DNA from: a bacterium UBP10_UBA1149
Lineage (GTDB): Bacteria; Desulfobacterota; Binatia; UBA1149
DNA: 12,309 bases
Assembly (NCBI GenBank): GCA_002311335.1
Contig: DBZX01000051.1
Location: forward strand, 1 to 12,309
Direction: 5' to 3'
Position 1 is the first letter of the stretch. Each line of letters begins with the position of its first letter. This document shows positions 1 to 5,904 of this stretch, one piece after another. The translations under genes and the position numbers were made by a program. Under the pieces are notes generated by a model that saw nothing but the letters and a program-made list of their open reading frames with translations, searched no databases and was not told the origin of the DNA.

Positions 1-548
1 GGCAGGGTTATCAGCGCCGCGCCCAGCCCGGCCGCGCGTGCGGCCAGCAACAGGTTCTGCACCGAGGGGTAGATCGAACCGTACAAGCCCGTGGCTGCCA
101 TGGGAGGCCACGGCGGAATGATGCTCCTGAGGCAGGCCACAACGATCACCGGGATGTCTTCAAAATGATCGGCCTGCCACTGCACGGCATTCAGGATGCG
201 CTGCTGCCCCTCGTCGTTGCGCGCCAACCAGCGCCCGAGGCCGCCGTAGATTTTCCACATGCGCATATTCTGCCGCCCCAGCGCGGCCTTGACCGCGGGG
301 TCCCTGACGACAACGAACTCCCAGTTCTGCGCGTTCGAACCGGTGGGCGCCTTGAGCGCCAGTTCGAGCAAGCGCAGCACCAGGCCATCGTCTACCGGGT
401 CGTCGGTGAGTCGGCGTATCGCCCTCTGCGTGCTCATCGCCTCGGCCAGTGGCATGTCCAGGGACACCTCGGCCCCGGGGCGCTTCTCGCCTGCGGGCGG
501 CTGTTCTCCTATTGGCGGCTGTGACTGTTCGCTTTGCTGATCTTCCAT
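1..548 (-). CDS. Nitroreductase family protein (partial, 3' end outside window)
   Basis: Predicted FMN-dependent NAD(P)H oxidoreductase of the nitroreductase superfamily; the physiological substrate cannot be told from sequence. The visible part is the first 182 residues; the C-terminus lies beyond base 1. After a Gln/Pro-rich, probably disordered N-terminal tail (about residues 1-30) comes the family opening STQRAIRRLTDDPV (39-52), with the basic residues that usually hold the FMN phosphate, then APTGSNAQNWEFVVVRD (67-83), and later a YPSVQNLLLAARAAGLG stretch (160-176), the hallmark dimer/FMN helix. The start is ATG 548-546, preceded by AAGGAG at 565-560 on this strand. It is divergent from the GrdB-like selenoprotein gene with 122 bp between them. 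Family assignment is firm, specificity unknown. Confidence 0.88.
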   Translation of the reverse strand, partial: MEDQQSEQSQPPIGEQPPAGEKRPGAEVSLDMPLAEAMSTQRAIRRLTDDPVDDGLVLRLLELALKAPTGSNAQNWEFVVVRDPAVKAALGRQNMRMWKIYGGLGRWLARNDEGQQRILNAVQWQADHFEDIPVIVVACLRSIIPPWPPMAATGLYGSIYPSVQNLLLAARAAGLGAALITL

Positions 549-589
549 GGGCGGTATTTCTCCTTGCGAAAGCTGTTCTCGCGACCCGC

Positions 590-617
590 AGTGTAACCGG
601 CTGTTGACCCTTGGCAA
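590..617 (-). promoter_or_regulatory. Sigma70-like promoter for the nitroreductase gene
   Basis: On the minus strand TTGCCA (617-612, 5 of 6 to the -35 consensus) is followed after 16 nt by TACACT (595-590, 4 of 6 to the -10 consensus). This would start transcription near 583, about 35 nt ahead of the ATG. The -35 box lies inside the inverted repeat at 612-630. Prediction only. Confidence 0.4.
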
Positions 618-630
618 GGCCGGCTTGCCA
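612..630. promoter_or_regulatory. Inverted repeat, possible operator in the divergent intergenic region
   Basis: Perfect 7-bp arms TGGCAAG (612-618) and CTTGCCA (624-630) flank a 5-nt centre GCCGG. The element covers the predicted -35 box of the nitroreductase promoter and lies 41 nt before the start of the selenoprotein gene. That position suits an operator controlling one or both divergent genes. It could also be a chance palindrome in GC-rich DNA. The regulator is not identifiable. Confidence 0.3.
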
Positions 631-670
631 CCGCCTTCCAGTTTTGGCAGGGCTCGGCTAAACATGGACC

Positions 671-1501
671 ATGCAATCCCCTACCCACAGCCGAGCGCCT
701 CTCTCTTCGAGCGAGGTAGCCTGGTCGAAGCGGGCCGTGGCCCGGGTCGCCCTGTGGATGCAACGCAACACGCCGGGTATCTACCAGTGGCACGCCGCCC
801 GCGAGAACCACCGCTGGCACAGCGAAGTCCCGTTTTCGCCCCTGTTGAAGCCGCTGAAGCAATGCCGGGTGGCCCTGGTGAACTCGGGCGGACTCATACT
901 CGACGACCAGCAGCCCTTCGACCTCGCTGTCAAAGAAGGCGACTGCAGCTACCGGGTGATACCGGGAGATGCCGACCCCGCCCGCCTGGTGGTCAGCCAC
1001 ATGTTCTATGACACGGACAACGTTGAACTGGACAGCGGCGTGATGCTGCCGCTGGCCGTGCTCAACGACTTCGCCGCGGACGGAAAGATAGGCAGCGTGG
1101 GTCCCCGTCACTTCAGTTTCAGCGGCGGCATTCCCGACCCTACCGAGCTCATCGAGCGCTACGCCCCCGAGCTGGCCGAGGCCATGGTCTCCGACGAGGT
1201 GGACATCGCAATACTCACGCCGGCTTGAGGCTACTGCCACCGGGCCGTCGGCCTGGTAGCTAGAGCCATCGAAGAGCGCGGCATAGCCACCCTCATGGTC
1301 ACCCTGCTGCCCGAAACGACGCGCAAGCTCGGGGTACCGCGCACGCTGCACTTTCCTCGACCACTGGGAACTCCCATAGGTCGGCCAGGCGACAGGCAAG
1401 CCCAGGCCCGCGACCTGGAGCTGTGCCTGCAGGCAGCCGCCCGACTTGGTCGCGAAGAAATGGCCGAGTACAGCGGCGACGAGCTGAGCTACCCCGTATA
1501 A
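671..1501 (+). CDS. GrdB/PrdB-like selenoprotein (glycine/sarcosine/betaine/D-proline reductase selenoprotein B family), in-frame TGA read as Sec
   Basis: The reading frame runs from ATG 671 to TAA 1499-1501 with one internal TGA at 1226-1228, giving 276 residues with Sec at 186. Before the TGA stand family motifs SYRVIPGD (93-100) and GSVGPRHFSF (141-150), ending ...DIAILTPA. After it the same frame continues GYCHRAVGLVARAIEERG, then TLLPETTRKLGVPR, PLGTPIGRPGD and a C-terminal helix. U186-G-Y-C189 is a UxxC redox pair where homologues carry Sec or Cys. A SECIS-like hairpin follows the TGA. Members act in clostridial reductases, but the standalone environmental forms have no proven reaction; a thiol/selenol oxidoreductase is my inference. 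No clear ribosome site precedes ATG 671; an in-frame stop at 659-661 limits the start. pdxH follows after 31 nt. The main alternative is a pseudogene or sequencing error, which I consider less likely. Confidence 0.85.
1226..1228 (+). other. In-frame UGA, predicted selenocysteine codon (Sec186)
   Basis: TGA interrupts the GrdB-like frame exactly where the family has its redox-active residue, directly before G-Y-C-H-R. Reading it as Sec gives UxxC. Translation would need SelA/SelB/SelC/SelD, none of which lies in this window. Confidence 0.8.
1229..1261 (+). promoter_or_regulatory. Candidate bacterial SECIS element
   Basis: Immediately 3' of the TGA an RNA hairpin can form. The lower stem pairs 1229-1234 with 1256-1261 (5 Watson-Crick pairs plus one G-U). 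There is then a 6-nt bulge on the 5' side (1235-1240). The upper stem pairs 1241-1246 with 1250-1255 (5 Watson-Crick plus one G-U), with a GUC triloop at 1247-1249. The loop starts 18 nt after the UGA and has G as its first base, as expected for bacterial SECIS elements, which lie inside the coding region. Drawn by eye; energy not computed. Confidence 0.6.
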
Positions 1502-1532
1502 CAACGCTGCCCCCTGAAGCGGAAAAACAACA

Positions 1533-2111
1533 ATGGCCATAGACCCTGTAAAACGATTCAATCGCTGGTTCTCCGAAGCCAGGCGCGCTGGCATACCCCT
1601 GCCCGAAGCCTGCGCCATGGCCACTGTAGACAGCCGCGGCCGCCCAACGCTGCGCTACCTGTTGCTCAAGCAGGCCAGCCCCGACGGTTTTGTTTTCTAT
1701 ACCAACGCCCAGAGCGACAAGGGCGAACAACTGCGCAACAACCCGGCCGCCGCGCTGGCGTTCTACTGGGATGCCACCGGGCGACAGGTGCGCATAGAAG
1801 GAACCGCCACGCTGCTATCGGCCGCGACGGCCGACAAGTACTGGGCCACCCGTCCCCGCGGCAGCCAGCTGGCCGCGGCCGTATCGCAACAGAGCCGAAC
1901 GCTGTTCGACCGCTCACGGATGATGGCCGAGTATCGTCACCTCGAGAAAGACAGCGAAGGCCGGGACATCAAGCGCCCCGACTACTGGAAGGGGTACTCC
2001 ATCAAGCCTCGGCGCATCGAATTCTGGACGCGGCGGGAACCACGGCTGCACCACCGGGAATTGTTCGTAAGGCGCAACGGGGAGTGGACCAGCCGCCTGC
2101 TGCAACCCTGA
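1533..2111 (+). CDS. pdxH: Pyridoxamine/pyridoxine 5'-phosphate oxidase
   Basis: FMN enzyme that oxidises pyridoxamine or pyridoxine 5'-phosphate to pyridoxal 5'-phosphate with O2, the last step of PLP synthesis and salvage. Its 192 residues are a little shorter than E. coli PdxH (218), mainly at the N-terminus. Family motifs are in order: RPTLRYLLLK (37-46, FMN contacts R41 and K46), GFVFYTNAQSDKG (52-64), FYWDATGRQVRIEG (77-90), SQQSR (118-122), RRIEFW (160-165) and the C-terminal RLHHR (171-175), whose R171 and H173 correspond to the substrate-binding Arg/His. E. coli has Asp where this protein has H174. It starts 31 nt after the selenoprotein gene on the same strand, so co-transcription is likely; the ribosome site is weak. 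Confidence 0.93.
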   Translation: MAIDPVKRFNRWFSEARRAGIPLPEACAMATVDSRGRPTLRYLLLKQASPDGFVFYTNAQSDKGEQLRNNPAAALAFYWDATGRQVRIEGTATLLSAATADKYWATRPRGSQLAAAVSQQSRTLFDRSRMMAEYRHLEKDSEGRDIKRPDYWKGYSIKPRRIEFWTRREPRLHHRELFVRRNGEWTSRLLQP

Positions 2112-2157
2112 AGGCCACGTTTAACCGCACCGTCGATCACGTCGAGGGCTGGCGCTG

Positions 2158-2186
2158 TTGACCACGGCCCCGCCGACGCAGACAAT
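2158..2186 (+). promoter_or_regulatory. Possible promoter for the DoxX-family gene
   Basis: TTGACC (2158-2163) and GACAAT (2181-2186) are separated by exactly 17 nt, giving a sigma70-like arrangement in the 98-bp gap after pdxH. Transcription would start near 2193 with a short leader. Prediction by eye. Confidence 0.35.
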
Positions 2187-2209
2187 GGAGGCCCCGGGGG
2201 AGGGCAACA

Positions 2210-2590
2210 ATGGAAACGCGATTGACGATGGTTATACGAATTCTGTTGGGCCTGGCGATGTTCGTGTTCGGACTCAACAAGTTCCTGCACTTCATGCCCA
2301 CGCCCGAGCACCACGGTGCGGCGGCCGAGTTCCTCGGAGCACTGGCTGCCTCCGGCTACATCTTCCCGATGACGGGCCTGGTCGAGACCGTGTGCGGCTT
2401 CCTGCTGTTGACCGGCTTCTTCGTTCCACTGGCGTTGATTCTGCTGGCACCGGTGATGGTAAACATCGTCGCCTTCCACGCCTTCCTCGATCCGGCCGGC
2501 ATAGCGGTGGCCGCGCTGTTGGCCGTACTCCACGTTTACCTTGGCGTGGCCAACCTCGACCGCTTCAACGGCCTGCTGCGTTCCAGGTAG
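2210..2590 (+). CDS. DoxX-family small membrane protein
   Basis: A 126-residue integral membrane protein of the DoxX type with about four hydrophobic helices (roughly 5-24, 48-67, 69-88 and 92-114). An early R-x-x-L-G-L-x-M-F-V-F-G-L-N-K-F segment (10-25) is typical of the family, and a conserved-looking G-L-V-E-T-V-C-G-F segment (55-63) follows. Family members are poorly characterised; some are linked to thiosulfate:quinone oxidation or to redox/oxidative-stress complexes, and nothing here fixes the role. ATG 2210 has a good ribosome site, GGAGG at 2199-2203. It follows pdxH by 98 bp and may have its own promoter. Confidence 0.8.
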   Translation: METRLTMVIRILLGLAMFVFGLNKFLHFMPTPEHHGAAAEFLGALAASGYIFPMTGLVETVCGFLLLTGFFVPLALILLAPVMVNIVAFHAFLDPAGIAVAALLAVLHVYLGVANLDRFNGLLRSR

Positions 2591-2642
2591 GCGCCCGTCA
2601 CCCGGCGTCCGGCGGACAGGCCCCCAGCCCAGCAGCCGGCCT

Positions 2643-2660
2643 ACCCCCCCGGCCGGGGGT
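2643..2660 (+). terminator. GC hairpin after the DoxX gene, weak terminator candidate
   Basis: ACCCCC (2643-2648) pairs with GGGGGT (2655-2660) around a 6-nt CCGGCC loop, 53 nt after the DoxX stop. There is no T-run after the stem, so intrinsic termination is doubtful; it may be only a stable hairpin. Confidence 0.2.
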
Positions 2661-2720
2661 GCGTAGACAGGACTTTCTTCTCGCGAACGCCCAGACGGGC
2701 AAAGCAGAGCAATTTTCCGC

Positions 2721-2750
2721 TTGACAGGATAGCGACCGATTTCCTAGGCT
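2721..2750 (+). promoter_or_regulatory. Sigma70-like promoter for the Cys-rich secreted protein
   Basis: A perfect TTGACA -35 box (2721-2726) is followed after 18 nt by TAGGCT (2745-2750), which keeps the key T, A and final T of the -10 box. It is the best promoter match in the window. The predicted start near 2757 gives a leader of about 105 nt before ATG 2862. Confidence 0.55.
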
Positions 2751-2861
2751 TGTACCGGGCGTGTCTGCTTTGACCCGACCCCTTGAAATATGAGTGCAGC
2801 CCGGTGCTGAGCGGGAAGGCCCCGGCCTGACAGCGATGCCCCGTTGGAGGAAATTGCCGCA

Positions 2862-5786
2862 ATGAAAAACGTACACAACTCGTCGTCGGTAGCCCTGCTG
2901 GCCGTGGCTTCGTTATTCTTCACAGCCTCGGTCTTTACCGGCGGTGTACTGCTCCAACCGACCACCGCGTCAGCAGCCGCGCTTACCAGCAAGCTCGAAG
3001 GCAAGTGCGTTTCAAAGGTGTCCAAGGCTGCCACCAAGGCCGCCTCTACCACGGCCAAATCACTGGCCAAGTGCCGCGACGCCGACATAAGCGGAAAGGC
3101 CGTGGGCTCGTGCCCGGACGCCAAGGGCCAGGCAAAAATAGACAAGGCCACGGCCAAGGCCACGGCGACGGCCGCCAAGAGCTGCGGAAGCACCTGCACG
3201 GTGTCAGGAATCGACTGCGTTGCCGACAACGTCTGTCCCCCGCTCGCAGGATCGGCCAACGAACTATGCAAGGGCGACGGTGCCTTCGACATGGGCACCA
3301 TCAACTACCCGGGCCCGTTCTGCGAATCGACGCTGGGTGAAGCACTCGAATCCGGCTCGCAGATAGGCGAGTGTGCCGGGCAGCTCGGTTCTGCAAGCGG
3401 CTCTGATCTCATTGACCTGGTATACGGATCCATAGGCAACGCCGACGGTCTTTCGAAGGACACGTCCAAGTGCCTGTCAACGATCTCCAAGTCAGCCGTG
3501 AAGCTTACCTCTACGGTAGCAAAGGGAGTGGCCAAGTGCCGCGACTCGATCAACAAGGGCAAGACGCTGGGCAACCCGCGTACCTGCACCACCGACGACA
3601 CCAAGCTGGCGGACAAGATAAGCAAGTCCGACGCCAAGCTGCGCGCTGACATAGCCAAGAAATGCACTGATGGCGACATCCTGGAACTCGACCTGTGCGG
3701 AGAGGGAGTGGGGGGCGTCACCTCGATAGCCGACGCCCAGGACTGCGTGGCCGATGCCGCGGCTGAGCTGGGCGATTCCCAGGAGTTGGCCCCGGACCGC
3801 AGCTACTCAACGCGGTCGATAATTGAAGCCGCTTACCCTCCCACGGCGGTCTGCGGCGATAATGTCATAAACCAGGGGCCGAGCAGCAGTATGCTGCTGG
3901 GAGAAGAGTGTGACGGCACCGATGCCGCCAGTTGCCCCGGCGCCTGTTTTCCGCCGGGCGACCTTTTCCAGTGCACCTGCGCAAATGTGTCGCGTTATCG
4001 GAAACAAGCCGACGCTATTGCCTCGGACTCTGACGCTGGCTGGATAGGCGGCTCGCACGACCAGGCCACACCAAACAAGGGTGGGTTCATACTGGACAGG
4101 ACGGACTGCGACTGCTCTGAGTTGACCAACAACACCTGCACCGGTAGCTCGGCCGACCCTGTCTGCACGATAACGGCAACCACGAGGCCCACTTGCTCAA
4201 ACACACCCGGCGTGGGCGATTGCCTCAGGGACCAGGACTGCCGAACCTGCGATGCGTTCAACAGTGATGCCGGCGCGAGCTGCTCCGACCACGACGACTG
4301 CCAGGCCCAGTGCTACGACTCGGGTGGGAGCCCGGTCGGCAACTGCAGCTCGCAGGGCGACTGCGGAGCTAACGAAGTATGTCGTGGCCAGTGCGACCGA
4401 AGCGCCAACTGCGTATTCCTTCTAAGCAGCAACCCCTTTCCGGTATCCAACGGCGGGACGCCCGTATGCACGCTGCAGAGAATGGCCACCGACGTTACCG
4501 GGACTCATAACATGCAGACCGGTGCCACCGAGTACTTCTACGAAGCCAACAGCAAGGTCTACCTCGGCATAAATACCTCCACACCTTGCCCGGTATGCGG
4601 TGGCTTCTGCAACGGGGGCACCTTCGAAGGCCTGCCTTGTAGTGGCAGCTGTAGTACCAGCGGTGACGAGTGCCGCTTCAGCAGCGACTGCCCGGTGGGT
4701 GAAACCTGCGGGAGCGCGTCAGGCGACTGCCCGGGCAGCAGCTGCAACCTGTCTAATATCTGCTTCGGTGGCGCGGGATATGCCAGGAACGGAGCCGCCT
4801 GCGAGGTGGGCGACGTTGATCCAGTCTTCGGCTCGGTGTCTAACGACTGCCCGCCCGACGAGGGCAAGACCATATCGGGTGAGTTCGGGTTACGCATACG
4901 CCACTTGCCCAACACTACCTACTCCCGATCCCTGGATGCCACTGTCGAGGGCGTGCCCTGCTCGTCTGCTGGTTTCGAATTGTACGACTGCCCCTGCCCG
5001 GATGCGGGTGGCGTGCCTACACAGGTCAACTCATGCAACCCGGGTTGCAACTCGGGGATAAATTCGGGCGGTGGATGCGCAGACGCCAGCGGTAGCGGAA
5101 CCTTCGCCAGCTGCGCAGCGGGCGCAAACGCGGACCGTGCCTGCGACGAGGACTCCGACTGTCCGGGCAGCAGCTGCGTGAACCCGAGCCATTGCGAGGG
5201 TGATCCCGCGACCGAGCACGATGCCTGCACCAGCAGCGCCACCTGCGGAAGCGGAACTTGCGTGGATGCCTGCCCCGCTGGGCTCTGCATACCGCTGTGC
5301 GAACTCAAGGCCGGGGATCCGTGGCCCTTGGACCGCGAATGTTCCACGGGACCCACCGAGACGAGCTGCACCGGCGAGGGGCACGGCTTCCGCGTCTGTG
5401 ATAAATCCAGCATCGGAGCGGGCTGTAGTGCCACCTGCGTCACCGCCGGTACTCCCTGCACGAGTCAATCAGACTGTGGAGCGGGCGACAGCTGTTCGGG
5501 GCCTTGCGAAGAACGCCGCCAATGCGAAGCGGGCGTCGACGGTTTCCTTGGAAACGACGACGATTTTGTTGGAGCCGCCGGCTGCATTGAAACGAAACTG
5601 GAATGTTTTGCCCCGTTGATAGAGGGAAACGGCCTGCTGTCTGGCAACGCCGATAACTACCAGTCCACCAGCATTTACTGTTACACGGCCACCACGTCGC
5701 CCGCGATCAATTCGGGTGCGGGATTCGGCGGCCCCGGACGTAATCACGAGATTGGTCTCAACATATCCAACGGCGTGCTGCCCTGA
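2862..5786 (+). CDS. Large secreted Cys-rich protein with duplicated Lys/Ala-rich domain (function unknown)
   Basis: Exported protein of 974 residues with no function I can assign. The N-terminus is a Sec signal peptide: basic start, hydrophobic run (about 10-31), AxA-type cleavage near TASA/AALTS (36-42). Two homologous Lys/Ala-rich units follow (about 45-108 and 200-268), each a predicted amphipathic helix pair with Cys at fixed places and the shared core AKCRD. Next is a block with CGDN...GEECDG...CPGAC...CTC (331-373), similar to the Myxococcus-type Cys-rich disulfide repeats. Residues 416-940 hold many small Cys clusters, including two near-identical modules at 495-517 and 866-888. I count about 82 Cys. 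No PEP-CTERM or MYXO-CTERM sorting tail is visible, so it is probably released or held non-covalently. ATG 2862 is preferred over TTG 2844 because GGAGG (2846-2850) sits correctly for 2862. It stands alone between a promoter and a terminator. Confidence 0.85.
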   Translation: MKNVHNSSSVALLAVASLFFTASVFTGGVLLQPTTASAAALTSKLEGKCVSKVSKAATKAASTTAKSLAKCRDADISGKAVGSCPDAKGQAKIDKATAKATATAAKSCGSTCTVSGIDCVADNVCPPLAGSANELCKGDGAFDMGTINYPGPFCESTLGEALESGSQIGECAGQLGSASGSDLIDLVYGSIGNADGLSKDTSKCLSTISKSAVKLTSTVAKGVAKCRDSINKGKTLGNPRTCTTDDTKLADKISKSDAKLRADIAKKCTDGDILELDLCGEGVGGVTSIADAQDCVADAAAELGDSQELAPDRSYSTRSIIEAAYPPTAVCGDNVINQGPSSSMLLGEECDGTDAASCPGACFPPGDLFQCTCANVSRYRKQADAIASDSDAGWIGGSHDQATPNKGGFILDRTDCDCSELTNNTCTGSSADPVCTITATTRPTCSNTPGVGDCLRDQDCRTCDAFNSDAGASCSDHDDCQAQCYDSGGSPVGNCSSQGDCGANEVCRGQCDRSANCVFLLSSNPFPVSNGGTPVCTLQRMATDVTGTHNMQTGATEYFYEANSKVYLGINTSTPCPVCGGFCNGGTFEGLPCSGSCSTSGDECRFSSDCPVGETCGSASGDCPGSSCNLSNICFGGAGYARNGAACEVGDVDPVFGSVSNDCPPDEGKTISGEFGLRIRHLPNTTYSRSLDATVEGVPCSSAGFELYDCPCPDAGGVPTQVNSCNPGCNSGINSGGGCADASGSGTFASCAAGANADRACDEDSDCPGSSCVNPSHCEGDPATEHDACTSSATCGSGTCVDACPAGLCIPLCELKAGDPWPLDRECSTGPTETSCTGEGHGFRVCDKSSIGAGCSATCVTAGTPCTSQSDCGAGDSCSGPCEERRQCEAGVDGFLGNDDDFVGAAGCIETKLECFAPLIEGNGLLSGNADNYQSTSIYCYTATTSPAINSGAGFGGPGRNHEIGLNISNGVLP

Positions 5787-5806
5787 GGTCGCGCAACGAG
5801 TAAACC

Positions 5807-5824
5807 CCGGGGAAACGGCCCCGG
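5807..5824 (+). other. Hairpin ahead of the main terminator
   Basis: CCGGGG (5807-5812) pairs with CCCCGG (5819-5824) around AAACGG, 20 nt after the stop codon of the Cys-rich gene. It lacks a T-run of its own and lies just before the strong terminator. It may help terminate transcription or protect the mRNA 3' end. Confidence 0.35.
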
Positions 5825-5832
5825 ACATTACC

Positions 5833-5869
5833 GGGCCCGTGCTGCCACGCGCAGTGCGGGCCCTTTTTT
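5833..5869 (+). terminator. Strong intrinsic terminator of the Cys-rich protein gene
   Basis: GGGCCCG (5833-5839) pairs with CGGGCCC (5857-5863). The stem continues through two G-U pairs and CTGC/GCAG to a 5-nt loop (5846-5850), about 13 pairs in all, and is followed by six T (5864-5869). It is oriented for the plus strand. Read from the minus strand it has no T-run, so it does not serve the converging acyl-CoA synthetase gene as a classical terminator. Confidence 0.9.
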
Positions 5870-5904
5870 CTGCGAGCCCCAGCGGCGCGGCTCTCCGGCG
5901 AGCG

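Noticed and set aside
1295..1501. Separate 68-residue gene after the TGA
   Set aside because: It is in frame with the upstream segment and is the C-terminal part of the same protein; its ATG is an internal Met (M209).
671..1501. Selenoprotein gene as a nonsense-mutated pseudogene
   Set aside because: The single stop falls exactly at the expected redox position, is TGA rather than TAA or TAG, the frame is otherwise intact, and a SECIS-like hairpin follows. Not fully excluded without genome data.
509..1624. 371-residue minus-strand frame across the selenoprotein and into pdxH
   Set aside because: It is low-complexity shadow sequence overlapping the nitroreductase start, the selenoprotein and pdxH; no family features.
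2844..2861. TTG start for the Cys-rich protein, adding six residues
   Set aside because: The ribosome-binding sequence GGAGG lies inside these codons and is correctly spaced for ATG 2862; signal-peptide layout also favours 2862.
2994..3660. Lys/Ala-rich repeats as a histone-H1-like or DNA-binding protein
   Set aside because: The protein has a signal peptide and paired Cys, which point to an extracellular, disulfide-stabilised domain.
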